This document shows, in pieces, positions 1 through 5,395 of a stretch of 5,450 nucleotides of DNA (its first letter is position 1; each line of letters opens with the position of its first letter). The notes under the pieces were generated by a model that saw nothing but the letters and a program-made list of their open reading frames with translations, searched no databases and was not told where the DNA came from. The stretch is from Candidatus Babeliales bacterium (lineage in GTDB: Bacteria; Babelota; Babeliae; Babelales; Vermiphilaceae): assembly GCA_020053845.1 (NCBI GenBank), contig JAGVMI010000101.1:1-5450 (forward strand), given 5' to 3'. Both the position numbers and the translations under genes were made by a program.

Positions 1-582
1 ATACGTTGTCTTCGCTTCCGCAAAGCCATAATCAACATCGGATCTGAGCGTATGGCGAGGAATAGAACCAACACGAGTCCATTCGGTACGCGCGATTTCA
101 GCACCGTTCAATCTGCCTGAGCACGATATGTTAATACCTTTTGCTCCGCTTTTCATAGTAGTAAGAGCCGCACGCTTCATAGCACGCTTATAGCTTCCAC
201 GGCGCTCAAGTTGAGCCGCAATGTTCTTAGCTACAAGAATTGGATCAAGCTCCGGCTTCTTAATTTCTTGAACGGAAATTTCTATGTTGGCTTTCCCAAC
301 GAGTCTGGCAATATCAGTTCTCATCGTTTCAATCGACTGTCCTTTTTTGCCAATGACAAAACCTGGACGGCCTGAATGAATAATAACACGAACGGTGTCG
401 CCAGCTTTCTCAATTTCAACTCGAGATACATCTGCATCTGCAAGTTGCCTATTGATATAATTTCTAATTTTAAGGTCTTCCAGCAACTGGCTACCGTATG
501 ATGTGCCTGGCGCATACCAGCGGGCATCCCATCCCCGATAAATACCAAGGCGAAAACCTATTGGATGAACTTTATGTCCCAC
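1..582 (-). CDS. rpsC: 30S ribosomal protein S3, 3' end beyond window
   Basis: S3 sits in the head of the 30S subunit, at the mRNA entry side with S4 and S5, and binds 16S rRNA. The first 194 residues are visible; the family is usually about 210 to 235, so roughly 15 to 40 residues plus the stop are missing off the window edge. The start is a GTG giving the classic N-terminus MGHKVHPIGFRLG; the next in-frame Met is residue 87, far too late. The type-2 KH domain carries its GxxG loop as GKKG at residues 78-81, within RPGFVIGKKG. The C-terminal domain shows SGRLNGAEIARTEW at 155-168 followed by HTLRSDVDYGFAEA. It follows rplV after 10 nt, as in nearly all S10 operons, so rplP, rpmC and rpsQ are expected next, outside the window. 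Identification is certain; only the missing end is open. Confidence 0.98.
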   Translation of the reverse strand, partial: MGHKVHPIGFRLGIYRGWDARWYAPGTSYGSQLLEDLKIRNYINRQLADADVSRVEIEKAGDTVRVIIHSGRPGFVIGKKGQSIETMRTDIARLVGKANIEISVQEIKKPELDPILVAKNIAAQLERRGSYKRAMKRAALTTMKSGAKGINISCSGRLNGAEIARTEWTRVGSIPRHTLRSDVDYGFAEAKTTY

Positions 583-587
583 CTTAA

Positions 588-592
588 TCCTC
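588..592 (-). promoter_or_regulatory. Shine-Dalgarno for rpsC
   Basis: GAGGA lies directly after the rplV stop codon and 5 nt before the GTG start of rpsC. It supports the non-ATG start and suggests that ribosomes finishing rplV can re-initiate on rpsC. Confidence 0.7.
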
Positions 593-931
593 TTACTTGA
601 CTGTAGGCTCCAACACAACACTCATATGGCTAAAACGTCGCCTTTGGACGTTTGCCCTGCCCATCGCGCCTGGCTTGTAGTAGCGATAAATGGGACCTTG
701 ATCGACCCTGATCTCCTTGACTGTCAGAATTGATGGCTGAATGTCTTTTGCATGCTTAGCATTAGCAGCGGCAGACTCGATCATTTTTCTGATAGGCAAC
801 GCCTTCTTCAGGGCACTTGTCGCAAGCCATGCAATCGCATGCTCCACGTTTTTGCCACGCACAACATCGGCCAAAGGGCGAAGTTTGTATGGAGAAAAGC
901 GAACATAGCGAGATTTCGCAACAAAATGCAT
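593..931 (-). CDS. rplV: 50S ribosomal protein L22
   Basis: L22 binds 23S rRNA, contacts all its domains, and sends a long beta-hairpin into the polypeptide exit tunnel, where macrolide resistance and nascent-chain stalling changes map. The protein is 112 residues, as expected (E. coli 110). The conserved N-terminal element appears as YVRFSPYKLRPLADVVRGK at residues 9-27; many bacteria have SPRKARLVADLIRGK there, so Tyr15 and the LRPL stretch are divergent. The hairpin spans about residues 76-106, starting VDQGP and ending RRRFSHMSVVL. Its tip reads IYRYYKPGAMGRA (81-93) where E. coli has SMKRIMPRAKGRA, so the length is kept but the residues change. The ATG has a good GAGG ribosome site 8 nt upstream. 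The 93-nt gap before it is the longest in the window and may hold a promoter. Confidence 0.97.
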   Translation of the reverse strand: MHFVAKSRYVRFSPYKLRPLADVVRGKNVEHAIAWLATSALKKALPIRKMIESAAANAKHAKDIQPSILTVKEIRVDQGPIYRYYKPGAMGRANVQRRRFSHMSVVLEPTVK

Positions 932-937
932 TAGATG

Positions 938-943
938 AACCTC
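938..943 (-). promoter_or_regulatory. Shine-Dalgarno for rplV
   Basis: GAGGTT, with the GAGG core 8 nt before the rplV ATG. It fixes the start that gives the family-typical N-terminus MHFVAKSRYVRFSP. Confidence 0.7.
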
Positions 944-991
944 AAAAAACAGTTACTTTTAACCAGAGCAGGTGAAAGATACCGTGCACTA

Positions 992-1020
992 ATTGTACCG
1001 TAATTATTGACAAACGACAA
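992..1020 (-). promoter_or_regulatory. Candidate internal sigma70-type promoter for rplV-rpsC
   Basis: Read on the minus strand, TTGTCG (1015-1020; 4 of 6 to TTGACA) and TACAAT (992-997; 5 of 6 to TATAAT) are separated by exactly 17 nt. It begins 4 nt after the rpsS stop, inside the only sizeable gap of the cluster, and would give a leader of about 50 nt before rplV. In AT-rich intergenic DNA such a match can arise by chance, and this organism's promoter consensus is unknown, so the call is tentative. Confidence 0.4.
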
Positions 1021-1024
1021 CTTT

Positions 1025-1312
1025 TTAGGCTTTTGGAGCAGCACCAGATTGCCTTTGTCCACTATGCAATCTGAATGTTCTCGTAGGCGCAAACTCACCT
1101 AGGTAGTGACCCACCATATTTTCCGTCACAAAGACTGAAATAAACTTCTTCCCATTGTGAACGGCAATAGTAAGACCCACGAACTCAGGGGTTATCATAC
1201 TGCGCCTTGACCATGTTTTGATCACTTCGCGCTTGCCGCTGTCTCTCACCTTGGCTACTTTCGCCATCAGAGATTCGTCAACAAACGGGCCTTTCTTCGC
1301 TGATCTGGCCAT
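1025..1312 (-). CDS. rpsS: 30S ribosomal protein S19
   Basis: S19 forms a complex with S13 in the 30S head, binds 16S rRNA and lies near the A-site tRNA and the subunit bridges. The protein has 95 residues (E. coli 92). Family signatures are plain: [10 protein letters not shown] at residues 3-12, [22 protein letters not shown] at 33-54, and the rRNA-binding stretch [16 protein letters not shown] at 66-81. The last 10 to 14 residues are a variable Gln/Ser/Ala/Lys tail, usual for the family. It follows rplB after 50 nt and has its own strong ribosome site. Nothing is broken or unusual. Confidence 0.98.
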   Translation of the reverse strand: MARSAKKGPFVDESLMAKVAKVRDSGKREVIKTWSRRSMITPEFVGLTIAVHNGKKFISVFVTENMVGHYLGEFAPTRTFRLHSGQRQSGAAPKA

Positions 1313-1320
1313 AGTTATTT

Positions 1321-1326
1321 TCCTTA
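1321..1326 (-). promoter_or_regulatory. Shine-Dalgarno for rpsS
   Basis: TAAGGA, a long match to the 16S anti-Shine-Dalgarno, 8 nt before the ATG in an AT-rich stretch. It is among the clearest ribosome sites in the window and supports independent initiation of rpsS despite the 50-nt gap. Confidence 0.75.
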
Positions 1327-1362
1327 ATTATTAAAATTCTATGCGTAAAAGCCAGCATTCCG

Positions 1363-2181
1363 TTACGGTCTGCGTCTTCTGATAATAAGTGGATTCTTAC
1401 GACGACGCGTTCTGGTACCCTTGCACCCTTTACCCCAAGGCGTTGTAGGATGCGATCCTGACTTAGATCGACCTTCACCACCACCATGTGGGTGATCTAC
1501 TGGGTTCATAGCCATACCACGCACGCTTGGTCTGAAACCTTTGTGACGAGTACGTCCTGCTTTGCCCCATACAATGTTCTTGTAATCAGCATTGCCAAGC
1601 GTTCCAACGGTTGCCCAACACTCTTCACGCACCATGCGAACTTCGCCTGATGGCATTTTGAGTGTTACATGATTCTCGGCTTTACCCATAATCTGAGCTG
1701 CCATGCCAGCACTGCGTGCGAATGTTCCACCACACCCCGGTCTGATTTCAATGTTGTGAACAAGGAAACCAACAGGAATCTTGCTTAATGGAAGACAGTT
1801 GCCCACACGCGCTTCAGCATCTTTGCTTGCAAGTACGGTATCGCCCACTTTAAGTGTTTCAGGCATCAGGATGTAACGCTTTGACCCGTTAACATACACG
1901 ATCAACCCAATACGAACGTTACGATTCGGATCGTACTCGATCGTGGTAACCTTGCCCGCAACATCACGTTCTGCACGATTGAAATCGATTACACGATATC
2001 TTTGTGCAGCACCACCACCGCGATGGCGCACTGTAATTCTGCCGTAAGCGTTTCTGCCGCCGCCTTTTTTCAGGCCAACAACCAAACTCTTAAGAGGCTT
2101 CTTGCTTGTTATATCCTTTGACTCCAAAAACGACTGGAATCTTAAGGATGCATTTCTCGGTTTTCTTTTAACTATGGCCAT
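1363..2181 (-). CDS. rplB: 50S ribosomal protein L2
   Basis: L2 is a primary 23S-binding protein needed for subunit association and peptidyl-transferase assembly. Its length of 272 residues matches E. coli (273). The N-terminal part with KKGGGRNAYGRITVRHRGGG (about 38-57) leads into the OB-fold region (IDFNRAERDVAGKVTTIEYDPNRN), then the SH3-like region with PVGFLVHNIEIRPGCGGTFARSAG. The C-terminal signature MNPVDHPHGGGEGR starts near residue 225 and keeps the His at 230 that corresponds to E. coli His229 (numbered without Met), long implicated near the active centre. The tail TRTRRRKNPLIIRRRRP is basic as usual. Codon use and composition look like the neighbours. It follows rplW after 33 nt with an AAAGG ribosome site. 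The identification is secure. Confidence 0.99.
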   Translation of the reverse strand: MAIVKRKPRNASLRFQSFLESKDITSKKPLKSLVVGLKKGGGRNAYGRITVRHRGGGAAQRYRVIDFNRAERDVAGKVTTIEYDPNRNVRIGLIVYVNGSKRYILMPETLKVGDTVLASKDAEARVGNCLPLSKIPVGFLVHNIEIRPGCGGTFARSAGMAAQIMGKAENHVTLKMPSGEVRMVREECWATVGTLGNADYKNIVWGKAGRTRHKGFRPSVRGMAMNPVDHPHGGGEGRSKSGSHPTTPWGKGCKGTRTRRRKNPLIIRRRRP

Positions 2182-2188
2182 ACAACAA

Positions 2189-2193
2189 CCTTT
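2189..2193 (-). promoter_or_regulatory. Shine-Dalgarno for rplB
   Basis: AAAGG, 7 nt before the ATG. Moderate match, standard spacing; it supports the start that gives MAIVKRKPRN, the usual L2 N-terminus. Confidence 0.6.
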
Positions 2194-2214
2194 GCCCTGT
2201 AAGCATCAGATAAG

Positions 2215-2559
2215 TTATGCTTGCTCAACCTCAGCTGCACGAGGCGCCACTTCAGCTTGTTCGAACAGATTGAGCTTGTGGCCCTCTGCTAACGAAACAT
2301 ACGCAATCTTCATCTTTGCTTGTGAAGGACGTGCCACAAAACGCTTATTAAGGCGTCCATGCGCTTTTGTATATTTACGAATTCCTGTTCTTACTTCTTT
2401 CACCTTCACATTAAAAAGGCGCTCTAACGCATTTTTAATCTGGGGTTTGGTTGCCGCAACATGTACTTCTAGCACAAGCTGATTGAGCGTGCGATTCAAT
2501 CTGTACGCTTTATCAGAAATAAGCGGTCCCTTAATAATATCGTAGATCGTCAACTCCAT
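2215..2559 (-). CDS. rplW: 50S ribosomal protein L23
   Basis: L23 binds 23S rRNA at the exit-tunnel mouth and is the docking point for trigger factor and SRP. The 114-residue protein opens with MELTIYDIIKGPLISDKAYRL; the family form is (Y)xxIKxPxxTEKS. In E. coli the trigger-factor contact is Glu18 in PHVSEK; here the aligned motif is PLISDK, so a conservative Asp16 takes its place. The core KPQIKNALERLFNVKVKEVRT (38-58) is the standard rRNA-binding helix and strand, followed by the basic tunnel-side loop KYTKAHGRLNKRF. The last 14 residues (QAEVAPRAAEVEQA) form an Ala/Glu tail absent from E. coli L23 (100 residues). The ATG lies 10 nt inside the end of rplD and has no good Shine-Dalgarno, which points to translational coupling. 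Confidence 0.97.
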   Translation of the reverse strand: MELTIYDIIKGPLISDKAYRLNRTLNQLVLEVHVAATKPQIKNALERLFNVKVKEVRTGIRKYTKAHGRLNKRFVARPSQAKMKIAYVSLAEGHKLNLFEQAEVAPRAAEVEQA

Positions 2560-3200
2560 TGTGACACCATTTCTTTAAATCGCTCGAGATCTTTTTCAAG
2601 AACCGCCCAATGAGTATTGTATGCCAATGAAATCGCGTTAGGCTCATCAAAGCTCAACAATTGCACGTTGGGAATATTAGCAAAGGAAGCTGCTGTTAAC
2701 GCATCATCCATAGTTAAAAAGAGCGCCACTTTTTCGGTATGCAGGCCAGCACCTTTAAGTGCTGCGAATGCTGCCGAAGTTTTAGGACGATCATTTTCGA
2801 GCTGCCAATTAATGACATTAATACGCTCACCCGCGAGGTAATCAAAAAACAGGCTGTTAAGCACGTTTTGCTTACACTGCTTTGAGATCTTGAGCGTTCT
2901 TACTCGTGGTTGCGGACCAAAAATGATACCGCCGCCACGCCATAGTGGGGAACGTGCTGAGCCAGCGCGTGCTCTGCCTGTTCCTTTTTGCTTCCAAGGT
3001 TTTTTATTGGTGCGAGCGACATCTGAGCGTCCCTTGCATGCCACTGTACCTTGGCGTCCATTTTGTCTTAATACGCGCACCCACAATGCAAACTGTTCCG
3101 GAGCTGTACGTGCTTCAGGCATATTCACCTGGAAGTCCGTTGCCGCCAGAACTCGCTTGCTAGCGTTGGATGCTGTTTGTTTTTTCTGCTTAGCATTCAT
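2550..3200 (-). CDS. rplD: 50S ribosomal protein L4
   Basis: L4 binds 23S domain I and reaches into the exit tunnel beside L22; in E. coli it also represses its own operon. From the chosen ATG it has 216 residues (E. coli 201). The tunnel loop is well kept: KKPWKQKGTGRARAGSARSPLW runs from 66 to 87, and Lys72 aligns with E. coli Lys63, a macrolide-resistance site. The rest, with GGGIIFGPQPR at 89-99, is typical. The first 15 or so residues (MNAKQKKQTASNASK) are Lys/Asn/Ser/Ala-rich, and the conserved part begins about 9 residues later than in E. coli. An upstream in-frame GTG at 3209 would add three residues, but AGGTGA overlaps that GTG and is well placed for the ATG, so the ATG is preferred. 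The stop overlaps the rplW start. Confidence 0.96.
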   Translation of the reverse strand: MNAKQKKQTASNASKRVLAATDFQVNMPEARTAPEQFALWVRVLRQNGRQGTVACKGRSDVARTNKKPWKQKGTGRARAGSARSPLWRGGGIIFGPQPRVRTLKISKQCKQNVLNSLFFDYLAGERINVINWQLENDRPKTSAAFAALKGAGLHTEKVALFLTMDDALTAASFANIPNVQLLSFDEPNAISLAYNTHWAVLEKDLERFKEMVSQWS

Positions 3201-3205
3201 GGTTC

Positions 3206-3211
3206 TCACCT
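3206..3211 (-). promoter_or_regulatory. Shine-Dalgarno for rplD that decides its start
   Basis: AGGTGA is complementary to UCACCU of the 16S 3' end and ends 5 nt before the ATG at 3200. Because it contains the alternative GTG codon (3207-3209), that GTG cannot use it, which favours the ATG. Confidence 0.65.
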
Positions 3212-3214
3212 ATG

Positions 3215-3835
3215 TCAAACCTTGCGAACAAATACCAACGAGCCCGCGTGCCCAGGAACAGCTCCCTTAACAAGCACTATATGCGCACCAGCTTCTACTT
3301 TGACAACGGGAAGATTGCGCACTGTGTTCTGATCAACACCCATGTGACCAGCCATAGTTTTGCCTTTGATAATTCTTCCCTGTTTTCTCATCCAGCTGAT
3401 AGAACCAGAGCTACGTTCACCCATGGTGCAACCATGACTACGACGACCACCTGAGAAGCCGTGTCTTTTGACACCGCCCGTAAACCCACGGCCGCGCGTT
3501 GTTCCAGTAACGTTGACTTTATCACCTTTTGCTAACACTGCAGCCGAATCAAATTCTTGACCAGCTGTTTTATCTGTAACCGCTTCAGCAGTGCGAATTT
3601 CACGAATATGGCCGAAGAACTTCTTAAGGTTCTTTAGCCATTCATGCGAAAATTCTTGCTTGGCATAACGATCACGCAAGCAACCTACTTGCAGCGCGTT
3701 ATATCCGTCGCGTTCCGCGGTTTTAATATTGGTAACTACCCATCGAGAAATATCGATAGCTGTTACTGGAATCACCTTGTCATCTGCGAAGATTTGGGTC
3801 ATTCCTACTTTCTTGCCCCAGACTCCTGATACCAT
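3215..3835 (-). CDS. rplC: 50S ribosomal protein L3
   Basis: L3 is an early assembly protein of the 50S subunit whose long loop approaches the peptidyl-transferase centre. From the ATG at 3835 it has 206 residues (E. coli 209). GKKVGMTQIF near the N-terminus, VNVTGTTRGRGFTGGVKRHGF (108-127), KGKTMAGHMG (157-166) and VLVKGAVPG (187-195) are standard. An in-frame upstream ATG at 3868 would start inside rpsJ, add 11 unconserved residues and ignore the strong ribosome site; the start at 3835 gives the expected MxxGxxGKKVGMT beginning. The loop tip is unusual: GSISWMRKQG (144-153) stands where E. coli has GSIGQNQTPG, so Trp148, Met149 and Arg150 occupy the Gln148, Asn149 and methylated Gln150 positions. 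The gap to rpsJ is 16 nt. Confidence 0.97.
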   Translation of the reverse strand: MVSGVWGKKVGMTQIFADDKVIPVTAIDISRWVVTNIKTAERDGYNALQVGCLRDRYAKQEFSHEWLKNLKKFFGHIREIRTAEAVTDKTAGQEFDSAAVLAKGDKVNVTGTTRGRGFTGGVKRHGFSGGRRSHGCTMGERSSGSISWMRKQGRIIKGKTMAGHMGVDQNTVRNLPVVKVEAGAHIVLVKGAVPGHAGSLVFVRKV

Positions 3836-3842
3836 GGGATGA

Positions 3843-3850
3843 CCTTCCTC
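3843..3850 (-). promoter_or_regulatory. Shine-Dalgarno for rplC that decides its start
   Basis: GAGGAAGG begins one base after the rpsJ stop and ends 7 nt before the ATG at 3835. Its strength and spacing favour this start over the upstream ATG at 3868. Confidence 0.8.
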
Positions 3851-3851
3851 G

Positions 3852-4157
3852 TTATCTGATCTCAACATCTACGCCAGAGGAAATGTTGAGTTTCATGAGC
3901 GCATCCATCGTTTTATCCGATGGCGAGACGATATCCAAAACTCGTTTGTGAGTCGTCAGCTCAAATTGTTCACGTGATTTTTTATCGACATGCGGCGAGC
4001 GAAGCACCGTAAAGCATCGTCTTTTGTTGGGGAGAGGAACAGGCCCCATAAGCTGGGCTCCTGTTCGTCGCGCAGTTAACACAATTTGTTTAACTGCCTG
4101 ATCCAACAAACGATGATCGTATGACTTGAGCTTAAGTCTAATTCGCTGCTTTTTCAT
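3852..4157 (-). CDS. rpsJ: 30S ribosomal protein S10 / NusE
   Basis: S10 is a 30S head protein and, as NusE, pairs with NusB in transcription antitermination and links NusG to the ribosome. It has 101 residues (E. coli 103). The start [20 protein letters not shown] is typical. GPVPLP (38-43) precedes the extended loop, and [13 protein letters not shown] (54-66) is the family signature; Val57 of that signature is the position where tigecycline-resistance changes arise elsewhere. Cys48 in NKRRCFTVL takes the place of the Arg in E. coli KERFTVL. The C-terminus GVDVEIR is slightly shorter than in E. coli. The gene starts 16 nt after tuf, so the S10 cluster is a direct continuation of the fusA-tuf unit here. 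Confidence 0.98.
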   Translation of the reverse strand: MKKQRIRLKLKSYDHRLLDQAVKQIVLTARRTGAQLMGPVPLPNKRRCFTVLRSPHVDKKSREQFELTTHKRVLDIVSPSDKTMDALMKLNISSGVDVEIR

Positions 4158-4159
4158 TC

Positions 4160-4167
4160 GATCACCT
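4160..4167 (-). promoter_or_regulatory. Extended Shine-Dalgarno for rpsJ
   Basis: AGGTGATC is an 8-nt perfect complement of GAUCACCU, the bacterial 16S 3' end just upstream of and into the anti-Shine-Dalgarno. It sits 2 nt before the ATG counting from its last base, with the AGG core 7 nt away. It occupies half of the 16-nt tuf-rpsJ gap. Confidence 0.65.
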
Positions 4168-4173
4168 AATTAA

Positions 4174-5364
4174 TTATTCAATGATTTCGGTTACAACACC
4201 CGATCCAACTGTTCTGCCACCTTCACGGATAGCAAAACGAAGATCCTTACTCATAGCGATAGGAGAGATGAGCTCAACGGTCAGCTCAACTGTATCACCA
4301 GGCATTACCATTTCGCGTCCAGCTGGAAGCGTAACAATACCGGTAACGTCAGTTGTTCTGAAGTAGAACTGAGGACGATAGCCATTGAAGAATGGGCTAT
4401 GGCGTCCGCCTTCTTCCTTGCTAAGAATAATTGCTTTGCACTGAAACTTGCGGTGTGGCTTGATTGTTTTTGGAGCAGCAATCACCATACCACGTTCAAT
4501 GTCTTCTTTCTTAACACTGCGAAGCAGAATACCTACGTTATCACCAGCCTGACCTTCGTTGAGTGTCTTTTTGAACATTTCAACGCCTGTCACGGTTGTT
4601 TTGACTGTATCGCCAAAACCAACGATTTCTACTTCTTCACCAACCTTGACCTTGCCTGTTTCAATACGGCCGGTAGCTACAGTACCACGACCCGAAATTG
4701 AAAACACGCCTTCAATAGGCATCAAGAAAGGTTTATCAATATCACGAACTGGCTCTGGAATGTATGCATCAACTGCATCCATCAATTTGCCCATTGCTTG
4801 TTCGCCGATTTCGCTTGTATCGCCTTCCAATGCTTTCAAAGCAGATCCGCGTACAACTGGAATTGTATCGCCAGGGAAATCATACTTCTTGAGCAGATCG
4901 CGAATTTCCTCTTCAACCATGTCGACCATATCAGGGTCATCAACCATGTCGACTTTGTTGAGGAATACTACCAACGCAGGCACGTTTACGTTCTTAGCAA
5001 GAACGATGTGCTCACGCGTCTGAGGCATTGCACCATCAGCAGCAGATACAACAAGAATCGCACCATCCATTTGCGCCGCACCCGTGATCATGTTTTTTAC
5101 ATAGTCAGCGTGGCCAGGGCAGTCGATGTGTGCGTAGTGGCGCTTACCTGTTTCATATTCTACATGTGAGGTAGCGATGGTAATTCCACGCTCTTTTTCT
5201 TCAGGAGCATTATCGATTTGATCGTATGCTCTTGCTTGCGCCATACCCTTCTTTGCAAGATAGGTAGTAATAGCTGCGGTGAGGGTGGTTTTACCGTGGT
5301 CTACGTGACCAATCGTACCAATATTGACGTGCGGTTTAGTCCGCTGAAAGACGTCTCTTGCCAT
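4174..5364 (-). CDS. tuf: Translation elongation factor Tu
   Basis: EF-Tu is the cytosolic GTPase that delivers aminoacyl-tRNA to the ribosomal A site and is recycled by EF-Ts. Its 396 residues match the family (E. coli 394). GTPase motifs are all present: P-loop GHVDHGKT (19-26), switch I RGITI (59-63) with Thr62, DCPGH (81-85) with catalytic His85, NKVD (136-139) and GSALK (173-177). Domain 2 follows with [22 protein letters not shown], then domain 3 with [24 protein letters not shown] and the final [13 protein letters not shown]. Within the G domain, VDMVD (138-142) and VDMVE (147-151) are encoded by an identical 14-bp direct repeat; the segment is not longer than in E. coli, so nothing was inserted. 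It lies 31 nt after fusA. Whether a second tuf copy exists cannot be told from this window. Confidence 0.99.
   Translation of the reverse strand: MARDVFQRTKPHVNIGTIGHVDHGKTTLTAAITTYLAKKGMAQARAYDQIDNAPEEKERGITIATSHVEYETGKRHYAHIDCPGHADYVKNMITGAAQMDGAILVVSAADGAMPQTREHIVLAKNVNVPALVVFLNKVDMVDDPDMVDMVEEEIRDLLKKYDFPGDTIPVVRGSALKALEGDTSEIGEQAMGKLMDAVDAYIPEPVRDIDKPFLMPIEGVFSISGRGTVATGRIETGKVKVGEEVEIVGFGDTVKTTVTGVEMFKKTLNEGQAGDNVGILLRSVKKEDIERGMVIAAPKTIKPHRKFQCKAIILSKEEGGRHSPFFNGYRPQFYFRTTDVTGIVTLPAGREMVMPGDTVELTVELISPIAMSKDLRFAIREGGRTVGSGVVTEIIE
4913..4953 (-). repeat. 14-bp direct repeat inside tuf
   Basis: TCAACCATGTCGAC occurs at 4913-4926 and again at 4940-4953 (plus-strand reading), 27 bp apart start to start. 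In tuf it encodes VDMV twice, nine codons apart, just after the NKVD motif. The spacing keeps the reading frame. Confidence 0.8.
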
Positions 5365-5372
5365 TGTTAATT

Positions 5373-5377
5373 CTCCC
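5373..5377 (-). promoter_or_regulatory. Shine-Dalgarno for tuf
   Basis: GGGAG, 8 nt before the tuf ATG, embedded in CCCTCCGGGAG in the 31-nt fusA-tuf gap. It supports the start [17 protein letters not shown], the normal EF-Tu N-terminus. Confidence 0.6.
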
Positions 5378-5395
5378 GGAGGGTTGTTTTTATGC

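Noticed and set aside
944..966. Small stem GTTA-AAAG-TAAC followed by six T on the minus strand, terminator-like
   Set aside because: Only four canonical pairs plus two G-U pairs and no GC-rich stem, so too weak for an intrinsic terminator; it also lies just before the rplV ribosome site.
1313..1362. TAGAAT and a CGTAA/TTACG inverted repeat in the rplB-rpsS gap
   Set aside because: No acceptable -35 at proper spacing, and a five-pair stem with a 14-nt loop is not convincing as a terminator or regulator.
1278..1487. 69-codon minus-strand open frame bridging rplB and rpsS
   Set aside because: It overlaps the 3' end of rplB and 5' end of rpsS in another frame; both real genes have clear family matches.
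2102..2482. 126-codon open frame on the plus strand
   Set aside because: It lies antisense across the rplB-rplW junction, both of which are certain genes. Its translation has no recognisable domain, and no ribosome site was identified for it.
2890..3270. 126-codon open frame on the plus strand
   Set aside because: Antisense to rplD and the end of rplC; its Cys/Arg/Pro-rich translation is the typical shadow of a basic ribosomal protein.
3836..3868. Longer rplC from the ATG at 3868
   Set aside because: It adds 11 unconserved residues and overlaps rpsJ by 17 nt, whereas the ATG at 3835 has a strong ribosome site and matches the family N-terminus.
4559..5023. 154-codon Ser/Thr-rich open frame on the plus strand
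   Set aside because: Fully antisense to tuf; the Ser/Thr richness is what the complement of Gly/Asp/Val-rich EF-Tu codons gives.
5373..5383. Near-palindrome CCCTCCGGGAG over the tuf ribosome site
   Set aside because: Any hairpin would have three pairs and a three-base loop, too weak to claim sequestration of the site.
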